Origin: Liolophura sinensis | Lineage: Eukaryota; Mollusca; Polyplacophora; Chitonida; Chitonidae | Assembly (NCBI RefSeq): GCF_032854445.1 | Contig: NC_088306.1 | Location: 7,935,924-7,999,923, forward strand | Length of the DNA stretch: 64,000 nucleotides | Direction of reading: 5' to 3' | Part shown: positions 11,331 through 22,300 of the stretch, in pieces | Layout: every line of letters begins with the position of its first letter | How positions within the stretch are numbered: the stretch's first letter is position 1 | Position numbers and translations under genes: made by a program | Notes under the pieces: model-generated | Told to the model about the DNA's origin: nothing | What the model saw: only the letters and a program-made list of their open reading frames with translations | Databases searched by the model: none

Positions 11331-13141
11331 CATGTAAAATACTCACATCGTGGCAAAAAGTATCACGTGGTCAGTGTGCGTCATATAGCTCGGAATTTAT
11401 TACGTGAATGCATATTCCAAGGTTGCATATGACGAATATTAATGAAGGATGAACTTGTAAAATCTTATTCATTCAAACGTCTTTTAAGTTCTCCAAACTT
11501 CAACGCTCAGTAACTTTTTGGGCCGGGTATGCATGGCATTTCTACGATTTTCAAAAGCTGTTTCTTAGAATATATCGCCCTGCCGATTTGTACGTCGCAA
11601 TGCCTATCTCAGAAGCCTGAGAAACCTTGATATGGAGATTTGTCTGTGTTTGTAGTGCATGAGCATTTCTTTTAATAATGCTATTAAATATTCCCAATGC
11701 CAGTTTCCTTCGCTTTGAAATTGTGGGCTTTTCCTCACATTTAGTGAAGGAAAGCTTGCACAGGCAACCAAAAACCCAATACTTTAATGTTCTAACATGG
11801 AATAAATTTCAAATATTTCAAACAAAAATTATATGCGTCGAAAATTTGTGTAAAAATGTGCAATTTATATGAGAGTCCCTTGTGTCTCTTTTCTACCTGT
11901 GTGCAGGGCCCCTTTTGGAAGCGACATTAACTGTTTATTGGCGGTGTGAATTGATGTCGTAAATTCAGGGATTTTTGTTTTTCATTTTTTAATTTTGCTC
12001 TGCCCTCTTTTGCTGTGGATCTACAATATATATGGCTACCTTAATGACAGCGTTCAAGACCCGCTTTCCTAGGCTCAGCAAGAATTTGATTTAGGCCAAA
12101 GCCCCAGGATGTTTGGTTTATAACGCCAAACCACGGGTGAGATTGTCTTGCGCAAATAACGAAACTATTTTGTTTAATGGAGGATTGTAATTCCCGAGAT
12201 AGTGTAAAAACGCGATTTTTGTAGCAAACGGAAACACTAACAACATCATATTCCTTGTATTCCAGGCACATTGCAACGTTTTCGGAAGCCATAAAAACCG
12301 TTTTGTTGAATAAATTCCTCTTGTTTTGCTGCCATAAGTAATTTCCTCCATAACCGCTTTCTTTCTCCCCTTAAAGAATTTAACAGTCAAATTGCCAACT
12401 TCAGGGCGAAGGACGCTGGTTTATTTCGCGCACTCCGACTACCTGTAAACACGGTCGTCGTCATACAGAATGTCGTCAAAAAATTCTTGAGCGCGCTGTT
12501 AAACAATGATTAAACACATAAATAAATGTTAAACACTTTATTTACGCATGTACTAATGCCATATCGGCTAAGACGCAGGTTGGAAATGCTAGTACAGTTA
12601 TGTGCGCTTTTTGTCGTCTTTATTTTTGTATTTTTGACCGATTTTGATTGATTAATCATCTGGTTACCAGCGTTTTTTTGAAAACTTTCAACTTTTGGCG
12701 TATTCAAGTTAAGAAATGAGGTGTATGTACATGTTATGTAGTTCAAAGGCTACATCAAGCAACTGAATAAATAAGACGTCAGTGTGTAAACTGTCGTGAA
12801 CTATATGGCGCAAGGTATATATCCTTTACTGTACTGCGTAACAGTAACAGTAACAATAACAGCAGGGGACACACCCAAGTTCAACTGTAAGTTTCGTAGA
12901 ATGGACCTGTACAAGATTGTACCTGTTAGCTATTACATGTATCAAGAAGTCGCGTTGCCCTTCTTACTTGTAGCATACTTGTAACATTATGAAATAATGG
13001 AATTTCCTCATTCTAGCATCACAGCATTTTGACGAAGCAAAAGATTACATCGACACGCCACAGTATAGATTGATGTCCCTGTCTTTGCTATCAAAAAACA
13101 AAAAAAAAACAACGCTCTGTTAATTAGAGACATGTAGCAAA

Positions 13142-13615
13142 TTCTGCATTCAGCACTATTTTCATTACCTAGATTCTTTGTGTTGATGGAGCAAGTTTTA
13201 CATTAGACACTGTTTTTATTACCTAGAGTTCTTCGTGTTGATGGAGCAAGTTCTACGTTCAGCACTATTTTCATTACCTAGATTCTTTGTGTTGATGGAG
13301 CAAGTTTTACATTAGACACTGTTTTCATTACCTAGAGTTCTTTGTGTTGATGGAGCAAGTTCTACATTCAGCACTATTTTCATTACCTAGATTCTTTGTG
13401 TTGATGGAGCAAGTCTTACATCCAGCACTATTTTCGTTACCTAGATTCTTTGTGTTGATGGAGCAAGTCCTACATTCAGCACTATTTTCATTACCTAGAT
13501 TTCTTTGTGTTGATGAAGCTAGTTCTACATTCAACATTATTTTCATTACCTAGATTTCTTTGTTTTGATGGTGCAAGTTCTACATTCAGCACTGTTTTCA
13601 TTATCTGGATTTCTT
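13142..13615. repeat. 54-bp tandem array, about 8.7 copies
   Basis: The unit is 54-55 bp and carries TTCATTACCTAGATTCTTTG followed by TGTTGATGGAGCAAGT. Two variants exist: type 1 has CATTCAGCACTATTTT and type 2 has CATTAGACACTGTTTT. The first copies alternate 1-2-1-2-1, giving a 109-bp higher-order dimer, and the rest are type 1. Frames on both strands (13328-13546 minus, 13344-13553 plus) are by-products of a period divisible by three. Copy B has a single unit at about 20290-20350. Confidence 0.9.
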
Positions 13616-13623
13616 GATGTTAA

Positions 13624-13780
13624 TTTATTTATTTATTTATTTGATTGGTGTTTTACGCCGTACTCAAGAATATTTCACTTAGCATTATGGTAGGTGGAAA
13701 CCGGGCACAGCCCGGGGAAAACCCACGACCATCCACAGGTTGCTGGAAAAGCTTCCCACTTACGGCCGGAGAGGAAGCCA
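13624..13780 (-). mobile_element. SINE1 copy, 5' truncated
   Basis: From left to right it reads a TTTA-rich tail, then GATTGGTGTTTTACGCCGTA, then CTCAAGAATATTTCACTTA, then the CGGGCACAGCCCGGGG core, then CACGACCATCCACAGGTTGC. The tRNA-like head is missing, and a small deletion removes the CGACGGCGGCC piece. The source is a tRNA-derived SINE mobilised by a LINE. It is absent from copy B. Confidence 0.9.
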
Positions 13781-14348
13781 GTGGTGTTAATAGAATAGTC
13801 TTGGTCAATACTGTAGCCTTGTTAACAAACACTGTTGTTTGATATTATGTATTTGTGACAATGAGCATATCCCACTCCAGCTTTACTGTTTTGATGAGGA
13901 GAGGATATCATTTTTGTCCAGCCAGAGTTAATTTGCCTTAGGCATGGAACTGAAAATGCCCGAGTGAAATTAAACGTTGATTACCTTTTTAATTTGAAAG
14001 AAATGTCAAGATTTGGCGATTCTGATTTTTTAATTGTGGATATTGTTAAAGAAACTTGCATTAATACAAGCTTTGTGTGGTCATTTTTTTCTGTATAACT
14101 CACAGGAGGCACGCGTTTGCTAACATTGAGAATGGCAACGCAGAGACAGGCAAGACCATAAAACACACCCCATTGCATGCTGTAAGTTCTCATCTCATGT
14201 AGATGTCGTACATGGGATGAGATTAAAATCATGTGGAAGTGTTCATAAAAAAATCACAGATACTAATCATTTCATTCGTGGCAAAACACACCGTAGTTCT
14301 TCGAGACTTACCCGTTTATTCAGCTGTGTGTGTTTGCTGAATGTTGTT

Positions 14349-14482
14349 ATTTATTTATTTTGTTTATTTGATTGGTGTTTTACGCCGTACTCAAGAATAT
14401 TTCACTTATACGACGGCGGCCAGCATTATGATGGGTGGAAACCTTACACAGCCCGGGGGAAAATCACGACCATCCGCAGGTT
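14349..14482 (-). mobile_element. SINE1 copy, 5' truncated, with target-site duplication
   Basis: The full SINE1 3' part is present (GATTGGTGTTTTACGCCGTA tail, CAGCCCGGGGG core) and it stops at CCGCAGGTT. The 12-bp CTGAATGTTGTT lies directly on both sides (14337-14348 and 14483-14494). It is a clean insertion of a 5'-truncated copy. Confidence 0.93.
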
Positions 14483-14832
14483 CTGAATGTTGTTCTTATC
14501 TTTCCTAAATGAATGGGTAATATATTGTGTGGCTTATACGTGTATGTAAAAGGGAAACTTACAGAAAAACAGCATGCTGTCTTTCAATGAAAACTCCTCG
14601 TGTTACTCCATTCTGTTTCCTCTCCACATTGCTTACCCATATATTGTCGTTATTGCCTCAAGAGAAACCTGCTTGTCACCATCATTCACTGTCTAGTGGA
14701 AGATCCATGGCGCTAACTAGCACGTCTAAATGATAAAACTCCCTCAAATACATCTCATCCCATTCGCTGGCCTTCATACAGAATCGCATAGACAGACACG
14801 GTCTTAATCGTACCTAACCATGTCAGTAATCA

Positions 14833-15150
14833 GATTTCACATGAATTGACGTCAAGCTGTCGAGAACAGACTATTTTTACTACTTACATAATTGTCTGTG
14901 GTTTGATGAAGTGGGTAATGGCTGCCAGCCGTTGATTGGACGGTTTAAGTATGCGGTGATCATAACGAGGCTGGGTCGGGGCACGACGGTTCTCCTTGTT
15001 AGTGTTTGTCTAGCCAGAGAAGTGTGTGTTTACAGAGCTATTTTGGTGCTGTCAACTAGCCAGGCAAAGTAAAGCCATAGAAGGGTTTTAGTGTCTGGAT
15101 ACGACAGACTCCTGAGAAACAATACCAACAGGATTATGTACGGGCTCACC
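14833..15150 (+). repeat. Foldback arm L (copy A)
   Basis: The block contains CTGCCAGCCGTTGATTGGAC, ATCATAACGAGGCTGGGTCG, GCACGACGGTTCTCCTTGTT and GTGCTGTCAACT. Direct matches are at 21055-21340, 32600-32870, 46136-46400 and 58735-58960. Inverted matches (arm R) are at 34980-35370, 47170-47510, 49985-50360 and 59610-59900. Confidence 0.8.
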
Positions 15151-15304
15151 AAAATAAGCTTATTTTAAGAAATTGATTCGTAGCAGTACACTTGATGTCG
15201 AGAACAAGTAACCAATCTTTTAAAAGTCAGTGAAAAGATGCAATCAAAACGCAGCTGAGATCCATATTCAGTTATCGACAACAATCTTTTTGCACTTCAT
15301 ATAC

Positions 15305-15428
15305 GTTCTTAATTCTTTGGTAGTTTGTGTTAAGCGCCTCTTTGGGAATTGGCCTTACGATTATTGACCCGGAACGTCCTGAATGGGTGACGACTAATAT
15401 ACGAATGTCTGTTTTGACGCATAGATCC
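15305..15428 (+). repeat. Module M, first of two in copy A
   Basis: It contains AGTTTGTGTTAAGCG, GGGAATTGGCCTTACGATTA, TTGACCCGGAACGTCCTGAA and ATACGAATGTCTGTTTTGAC. Direct or inverted matches occur at 15468-15592, 21690-21815, 26878-26985, 33358-33480, 45620-45745 and 63625-63755. Confidence 0.8.
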
Positions 15429-15467
15429 TTCTCGTTGCATGCTTCCGTCATATTCCCGTATTTTACA

Positions 15468-15592
15468 TACTTTTTTTAGTTCTTTAGTGGTTTGTGTTAT
15501 CTGTTGTTTTGGGTAATTAGCCTTGCGATTATTGACCTGGAACGTCCTTATTTGTTGATGGCTAGTATACGAATGCCTGTTTCGACGTATAG
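15468..15592 (+). repeat. Module M, second of two in copy A
   Basis: It is a direct duplicate of the preceding module, about 165 bp away, sharing TTGACCTGGAACGTCCT and ATACGAATGCCTGTTTCGAC. Copy B has only one M, so this is a local duplication in A or a loss in B. Confidence 0.8.
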
Positions 15593-15837
15593 ATTTTATA
15601 CATTCATACTTTTATCATCAGCAATGTTGTCATTTAGAATTTGAAAGTCGTTCCATTTGTGCATGCTTGTACCGACTACTGATCTTCCATTGAACGCTTT
15701 TCGTGTTTTTAGGGAGGACAAGCTCTGCGTTTTCATAAACGCATTTGCTTTGCTTCTGCATCGGTCGTACCTTGGGTAATTTACTGAAGGAGATGTATAG
15801 AAGTAAGAATAGTTTGATCTTCGTGGATTCCAAAACA

Positions 15838-15985
15838 CTTGACCGTACCCACGGCTCAACTCTCGCTCTGTCCATTGGGTAATACCTGTACTCACGTATG
15901 CCGATTTATTGATCGATGTCTTCAGTCCGACACTACATGTACCAAAAAATGTCTCTCTGCAGTCAAACTGTGAGTTCTACTGTAT
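15838..15985 (+). repeat. Module N (copy A)
   Basis: It carries CAAAACACTTGA, CGCTCTGTCCATT, TGATCGATGTCTTCAGT and ACATGTACC. Relatives are at 22140-22295, 27235-27400, 29185-29375, 33525-33700, 49020-49210 and 59325-59515. It follows M or L in most places. Confidence 0.7.
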
Positions 15986-16000
15986 TTACCCATACTGGCT

Positions 16001-16540
16001 TAAGGGTGAGGTAGAATTTTAGTTAAAGGACAAGTCAGCGCTTGGCTAAAACATATTTCAGTCGAAAGCAGGATCCTCAAGCTATCCATAAAGTATCATA
16101 CTATATTATTTTAATGACATTTCAACGATTAACACGTAGAACAGTGACAGTGGTGCACACATGGATGATGTGAATCGAGGCAGCTGTCTTGAGAATTTTA
16201 TCCAATGAAACACATTGTTATCATATTGCGCGGCGTAAGCTGTGACGTAGCCATTACCCATTCTTTCCATGAAGTGACATGGGAATGAGAAGACGGCATC
16301 GCACCGGACAATGCTGACCATTAATTAATTCTTATGACATCATTAGTTTTTCTCTAAATTTATTACAATTATTACAATTGAAGAATTTAATTTTAATTTT
16401 CATTGTCTTTCTCGCATACAAGGGATGATGTTTTTTTCTGTATTCCTTTACTATTGACAAATTTTGAAACGTCGTGTTCAAGCCGAAGTGCTTTCTGTGA
16501 CGTCCGCGATAACTAGGTCAGCACTGCTCTCATCTTGGAC
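16001..16540. other. No feature recognised
   Basis: This is AT-rich spacer between segmental copy A and the LTR-like element. The frame 16106-16321 (minus) has no domain. Confidence 0.35.
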
Positions 16541-16541
16541 C

Positions 16542-17467
16542 TGTTATATATGTACAGCGCGGACCTGGCCGAAAGCACCTTGTTCAATGCTCTGTTTATT
16601 TAACTGGATGTTCATTGGCTGTTAATTCTGTGTCTAAGAATAGTTGAATCCACCTGGACCGTATATAAGCCGTGTTTTCTGTGCAGAGTGGAGGTATTTT
16701 TGCTGCATCCACTGGGAGCCAGGAGAGTGTGCGACGCTCACGTATCGAGTCCATTATATTTATATGAGCAGGTGATGCCAGTTTCATTTGGGAGGACAGA
16801 TTTTTATGCCGGCACCGTTTGTGTACCACTGATGTCTGGTTTATGTGAATTTCTGCGGAAGTCACGTTTATTGGTGTTCGGATCTTTATTATGATTATAC
16901 AGTGTTGACTGTGTAGTTTGTTTAACACGCTGACCTCACCTGACCAACAAGGTCGTCAAGGACTCTAAACTGAAGTTTTCAGTTTTGCAAAGGACGTTCG
17001 TTCTGCCACAAGGTGACATTACTCTACGTCTCTGAACGGCTCGTTTGTGAGCTTCTGCGGGAGCTGTGACTGATCTGAAGTGGATTATACCTCCATGCCT
17101 GTATTTACCCTGTGTTGTGCTTTGCGGGTGTGACGTCATTCAAAGGCTTGACTGTTCCAGTTCTGTGTAACTTGTGTACTGTGTTGGCTAACCTGGCGAA
17201 GTACCTGTCTAGGACAATTTGTGACTTGTGTGAATTGTGTGTTTATCCCATGGTCTTTACGTTGGATCTCCTGGAACACGTTCCTTGGGTTGCAAAGGTG
17301 AACTGTAAACTTTTAAAGACCGGTAATACTGATGTGTATGTTGTTGTTGTTGTTGAACTGTTTGTAAAACTGTACGTCTCATTTTATATATATATATAAA
17401 GCAGTGTTTACATTGTAATATTGAGTCACTGAGTCTGTTTTCTGTTGCTGTTTTCAATACCGTAACA
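16542..17467 (+). mobile_element. LTR-like element, copy 2 (probable solo LTR)
   Basis: This 926-bp copy matches the element at 2454-3392 and has the same TGTTATATATG start, ACCGTAACA end and TATA-like CGTATATAAGC. Its flanks (GGACC and ATTTA) also fail to match each other or those of copy 1. The two copies are in the same orientation 14 kb apart. There is no primer-binding site inside copy 1 and no polypurine tract before copy 2, so they are unlikely to be the two LTRs of one provirus-like element. Frames 17112-17399 (plus) and 16596-16928 (minus) are not supported as genes. Confidence 0.6.
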
Positions 17468-18015
17468 ATTTATTTCCATTTGTTTCAGAATTGAGCATGA
17501 ATGTAGTTGTACAATAATCCTGTTGTAATTTTGTAAACATTTAACAGGGGTCAAAATCACCAGCATAACCCCTCCGTAGGCTAGAACCTGAACCAGGAAC
17601 AACCAAACTTAAACTGTAAATGTTATAGCAGGATTATTGTATCAACAGTTCAAGCAGTGCCAGAAATGTCGTGTCCAATTTTAGAGAAAGCTAATTATCA
17701 CTAGGGCCTTCATCGCCGAAGTCCACAACTTTAATCTGCCATAGGCTATTGCTTTGTATATAATACCTATGACGTTAGAGAGCTAGAGTAAAGGTGATGT
17801 GGCCTTGCCATCGATAATGGAGACGAGCTGAAAGCTGGGTCAAGACGAAGTTTCACTAAAATTTTACTGGGTTTCAAAATTACTTAATGCCGGTTTAAGA
17901 TACATTGAATGGTAGTCTTTCTGTGGACATAACCATTAATCAGGTGCTGTCTTTCACTTTGAATCTGTTTGTAATCACACAACTAATGATTAATTATTGT
18001 TTATTTATTTTTGTT
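17468..18015. other. No feature recognised
   Basis: Unique-looking spacer between the LTR-like element and the segment shared with 24.8 kb. Confidence 0.35.
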
Positions 18016-18019
18016 TTTG

Positions 18020-18490
18020 TTTTAAATGGACCAAACTTTCGATTTATAGTTCTGGCTGACTGGAACGGCATGGCGAATACTCCCGATATGATACCTAATG
18101 TAATCACAGTATTGTGACATCAAGGCGACCAGTGTTGTGTACTTTGCCATGCTATTATGCTACTCGAGGAAATAACGATATTGACAACCAAACCGCAAGA
18201 TGTAAATAAAAAATATTCATATGCATGAAATTATTTAATATTAACCGAAGTGATCAACCGTTATATATATATATATATAAAACATTAACTGTCAAAACCC
18301 TTATAACGTCTGAGTACTGAGAATAAGTGCACAGTGAATTCCTATATTGCTGGGAATTTTGCGGCTACCGGTAGAATTGAGCCTGGGGCAGTTTCGATCT
18401 CCAAATTTGCGTTTTTTTGCCCAATGCCATTAGGAATATTCAACGTCAAGACAGCAGATATTCTGTGGATAAGACAGACTACTGCTTATC
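18020..18490 (+). repeat. Segment shared with 24835-25545
   Basis: Both copies contain ATTACAGTATTGTGACATC or a close variant, TTATGCTACTCGAGGAAATA, CGATATTGACAACC, TATTGCTGGGAATTT, GCGGCTACCG and CAAGACAGCAGATATTCTGT. In the other copy a SINE1 fragment lies between the two halves. This block is directly followed by segmental copy B. Confidence 0.85.
18261..18280. repeat. TA dinucleotide microsatellite
   Basis: About nine TA repeats lie at the junction of the two halves of the shared segment, close to the point where the other copy carries a SINE fragment. Confidence 0.9.
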
Positions 18491-18697
18491 CACATTTCGG
18501 TCCGTTTGCGTCATGTAGCGTATTCCGAGGTCGCCTGTAACGAATATTAATGAAGGATGTATTTGTATAATCTTGTTCATTCAAACATCTTTAAGATTCT
18601 CCAAACGTTAATGCACAGTAACTTTCTGACAGTATATGCAGGGCATTTCCACGTTTTCGATTTGCTGTTCCTTAGAATACAGTGTCCTGCCTGTTTA

Positions 18698-18970
18698 GGG
18701 GCCTCCGTGGCTCAGTTGGTTAGCGGGCTAGCGCATCGTAATGACCCAGGAGCCTCTCACCAATGTGGTCGCTGTGAGTTCAAGTTCAGCTCATGCTGGC
18801 TTCCCCTCCGGCCGTACGTTTAAGGTCTGACAGCAACGTGCGGATGGTGGTGAGCTTCCCCTAGGCTCTGCCCTGTTTCCTCCCACCATAATACTGGTCG
18901 CCGTCGTATAAGTGAAATATTATTGAGTACGGCGTAAAACACCAATCAAATCAAAAAAATCAAATAAAAT
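18698..18970 (+). mobile_element. SINE1, full-length copy with target-site duplication
   Basis: This is the best SINE1 in the window. The tRNA-like head GCCTCCGTGGCTCAGTTGGT carries a perfect polymerase III A box (TGGCTCAGTTGG, 18709-18720) and a B box-like GAGTTCAAGTTC (18776-18787). The CGGCCGTACGT body and the GTACGGCGTAAAACACCAAT tail with an AT-rich end follow. CCTGCCTGTTTA (18686-18697) and CCTGCCCGTTTA (18971-18982) flank it and differ by one base. The matching place in copy A near 11578-11595 has no insert. Confidence 0.95.
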
Positions 18971-21054
18971 CCTGCCCGTTTAAACGTTGCAATGACTATC
19001 TCACAAGCCTGCGAATGCTTGACATGGACATTTGTCTTTGTTTGTAGTACATGATCAATTTCTTAAAAATAATTCTGTTTAATATTCCCAATCTGCCTTT
19101 TGGCTTCGCATGCCAGTTTTCATCGCCTTCAAACCCTGTGGGTTTTTTTTCGTGCATTCAGAAAAGAAAAGCTAGCACAGGCAACCAAATGCGCAATACT
19201 TTAGTGCTTTAATGTGGTATAAATTTCAAATATTTCAAAAATAATATACTTTGAAAATTTGTGTAAACCTGTGCAATTTGTATGAGAGTCCCTTGTGTCT
19301 CTTTCCTGCTTGTTGTGTGCAGGGCCCCATTTGGGAGCGACAGTAACTCTTTATTAGCGGTGTGAATCAAAATCGTAAATTCAGGGATTTTTTTATTTTA
19401 TTTTTTTAATTTTGCTCTGCTCCTGTGGATCTGCAGTATCAAACCTCGTACATATATGGCTGCCTTGATGACAGCCTTCATTGCTTGTCATCCGGGCACA
19501 TTTGTAGCGTTTCCGGAAGCAATAAAACAGTTTTTGTGGAATAAATTCCTCTAGTTTTTCTTCCACAGGTAAATTCATCCATAACCGCTTTCTTTATCTT
19601 CTCAAAAAAAATTAACGGTCAAATTGCCTACTTCAGGGCGAAGGGCGCTGGTTTACTATTTTCCCCTGAGGACACTCAAAAATTCTTGAGCACTGTGAAA
19701 GATGAAATAAATAAATAAATTTTAGTTACGCATGTGTCGTTGCCAGATCGGCAAAGTAGCCGGTTGGAAATGCTAGTACAGTTTGTACATTTTTTGGCCA
19801 GTTTTGATGGCGTGATCATCTGGTTAGCAATGCTTTTGAAAACTTTCTCCCTTTTGTTATCTTCAAGTTAACGAATGATGGATATGTATGTATTTTGTAG
19901 TTCATCGATAACATCAGGCAACCGACTAAGACATCAATGTGTTAGGCCCTAAGTGTTGTAAAGCATTTGGCGCAAGGTCTATATTCTTTATTGTACCGCG
20001 TACTTGCAACATCAGAGGACAGATCCAAGTTAAAGTGTAATTTTCGTAGAATCGACGTATGAAAAATCGTAACTGTTAGGTATTACATGTATCAAGAAGA
20101 TGAGTTGCCCCTCTTACTTGCTGCCTACTGTAACCTTATGAAATAATGGAATATCCTTATTCTAGAATCAAGACATTTTGGCAAAGCAAAATATTACAGT
20201 TGATACTCCACAGTATATATTTACGCCTGTGTGTTTGTGGTCGAAAAAACAAAAAGCAACGCTGTATCAATTAGCTATATGTTACTACATTCAGATATGA
20301 GTTCTACATTCAGCACTGGTTTGATTATCTAGATTTCTTTGTGTTGATAAATAGTCTGAGTCGATATTTTATAGTTAATTTACCTTAGGCATCGAACTGA
20401 AAATGTCTGCCTAAAATTAAAAATTGATTGTATTTTAAATCTGAAGGAAATGTCGAGGTTTGCAGATGCTAAGTTTTCATTATAGATAATAATGAAGAAG
20501 CTTAAATTAAGAATAAAAAATGCAACTGTGTTAGGAAACTTTGATAAATAATGTTCATATACTTGGTATTTTCGGGTATAAAACTTGCCATTGTTAAAGG
20601 AGAACCACCTGTGTGCAATACATTTTTAGGTACAAAACTCTAGACATTTCTCCTGAGAAACTCGCAGGAACCATGCCTTTGATAACGTTGAGAATGGCAA
20701 CGGTGAGAATGACAATACCACAAAACTCACTCCATTGTGTATTGCCAGTGCGCATCTGATGTCATGCAGACATGGTACAAAAATCAGTGTATGTAATTTG
20801 CTATCTTTCAATGCAAACTCGCGATACTGCACTCTATTTCGCCTCCACACTGCTTTCCCATATATTGTCGTTATTGCCTCAAGAGAAACCTGCTTGTCAC
20901 CATCATTCACTGTCTGGTGGAAGATCCATGCTGCCAACTAGAATGTTTCAATGATGACATTACCTCAAGCACATCTCCACTCTCTCAGTGGCCTTCATAC
21001 AGAATCGTATAGACAGACACGGTCTTTATCGTGTCTGGCCGTGCCAAAAATCAG

Positions 21055-21340
21055 ATTTCAATGAATTGATGTCAAGCTGTCGAGAACAGACTACCTTTAC
21101 TACCTAAAGAATTGTCTGTGGTTTGATGAAGTGTGTAATGGCTGCCAGCCGTTGATTGGACGGTTTAAGTATGCGGTAATCATGACGGAGCACGACGGTT
21201 CTCCTTGTTTGTGTTAGCCTAGTCAAGGAAGTGCATATCTACAGACAGAGTGATTGGAATGCTGTCAACTCGTCCGACACACTTAAGCCAGAGAATTGTG
21301 TTTGTGCCAGAATATGGCAGACTGGCTGGAACATCTCTCC
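21055..21340 (+). repeat. Foldback arm L (copy B)
   Basis: It carries GGCTGCCAGCCGTTGATTGG, GCACGACGGTTCTCCTTGTT and TGCTGTCAACTCGTC, as in copy A. No inverted arm R follows within copy B. Confidence 0.8.
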
Positions 21341-21689
21341 ACAGAAACAATGCCAACAGCGTTATGCACGGTCTGCACCAAAATTAAGCCTAACATTTTT
21401 TTTAAGAAATTGATTCGTAGCAGTACACTTAATGTCCAGAACAAGTAGCTAATTTTTTTACGTCAGCTTCAAAACGATCTTGTATGCATGGTGTTGAAAT
21501 AGATAGCCAAGTTGGATGTAACGCAATTGAGATACATATTTTGTTATCGGCAACTGATGTTTACATGGTACACGCTATCAATGCTGATTTCATGCAGTCG
21601 CCTAATATATGCCTTGCATCTCTTTAACATCATTGAAAACTGTTGACTGCTTCTCTTTAGCATGATTCCGTCCTGTTTTCGTACTTTAT

Positions 21690-21815
21690 ACTCTTTCTTA
21701 GTTCTTTGCTGGTTTGTGTTATACGCCGCTTGGGGCAATCGCCTTTGCGATTATTGACATGGAACGTCTTGAATGGTTGATGGCTGGTATACGAATGTCT
21801 ATTTCGATGAAAAGA
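21690..21815 (+). repeat. Module M (copy B)
   Basis: Contains GGTTTGTGTTATACGC, GCGATTATTGACATGGAACG and GTATACGAATGTCTATTTCG. The equivalent of the conserved GGCCAATTCCCAAAAC is altered by a one-base frame change. Confidence 0.75.
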
Positions 21816-22139
21816 TTCTGGAAAGTTTTTCAAGTGAGTTTCACACTTAGCTTCACACTATTCTCTAAATCAAGTCGGTTTCATCAACACGCACTAAACT
21901 GTAAGTGCGCTTACAACAAGTAAGGCATTTTTCACACCTAAAATGAAAGAGTTCAGCAATGGTCTTATTTAACATTGCTGCATGCTTATACTGACGACTG
22001 GTACTTCCGTTCAATGGCTTTCGCGTGTTTAGAGAGGACACGCCCTGCGTTCTCACAAATAGCGGCTCTACTGCATGGTCGTCACTTGGGAAATTTACTG
22101 AAGGAGATGTATAGAAATGAGAATGTTTGACCGTCGAGG

Positions 22140-22295
22140 ATTCCAAAACACTTGACGGCGCCCGCGATACAACTGCCGCTCTGTTCATCAGGTAATATCC
22201 GTATTCATATATGCCGGTTTAATGATCGATGTCTTCAGATCAACACATTTACCAAAAATGTCTCTCTGCCGTCGGACTGTGAATTCTGCTATATC
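22140..22295 (+). repeat. Module N (copy B)
   Basis: Contains CAAAACACTTGAC, CCGCTCTGTTCATC, ATGATCGATGTCTTCAGA and CCAAAAATGTCTCTCTGC, the last shared exactly with copy A. Confidence 0.75.
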
Positions 22296-22300
22296 CACGG

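Larger units (their letters stand above)
11375..16000 (+). repeat. Segmental duplication, copy A
   Basis: This is co-linear with 18500-22300 (copy B) at moderate divergence. Shared landmarks in order are ACGAATATTAATGAAGGATG, CTTAGAATA, GAGAGTCCCTTGTGTCTCTT, AAATTCAGGGATTTTT, GAAAACTTTC, TACATGTATCAAGAAG, AACTGAAAATG, TGAGAATGGCAACG, ATATTGTCGTTATTGCCTCA, CAGCCGTTGATTGGACGGTT and GGAGATGTATAGAA. Copy A is longer because it gained a 54-bp satellite array, two SINEs and a second copy of module M. No protein-coding content is evident. Confidence 0.85.
18500..22300 (+). repeat. Segmental duplication, copy B
   Basis: This is the paralogue of 11375-16000. It lacks the satellite expansion (only one unit near 20290-20350), lacks the two copy-A SINEs and has one module M, but it carries its own full-length SINE1 at 18698-18970. 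The frame-rich stretch at 20626-20954 aligns to 14100-14740 in copy A. Frames are broken by indels between copies, which argues against coding. Confidence 0.85.

Noticed and set aside
13328-13553. Repetitive peptides on both strands
   Set aside because: They are translations of the 54-bp satellite, whose period is a multiple of three.
2454-17467. One 15-kb LTR retrotransposon bounded by the two LTR-like copies
   Set aside because: No primer-binding site follows copy 1, no polypurine tract precedes copy 2, no gag-pol motif lies between, and the outer flanks do not match.
18698-18785. Possible tRNA gene with good A and B boxes
   Set aside because: It is the head of a full-length SINE1 bounded by target-site duplications.
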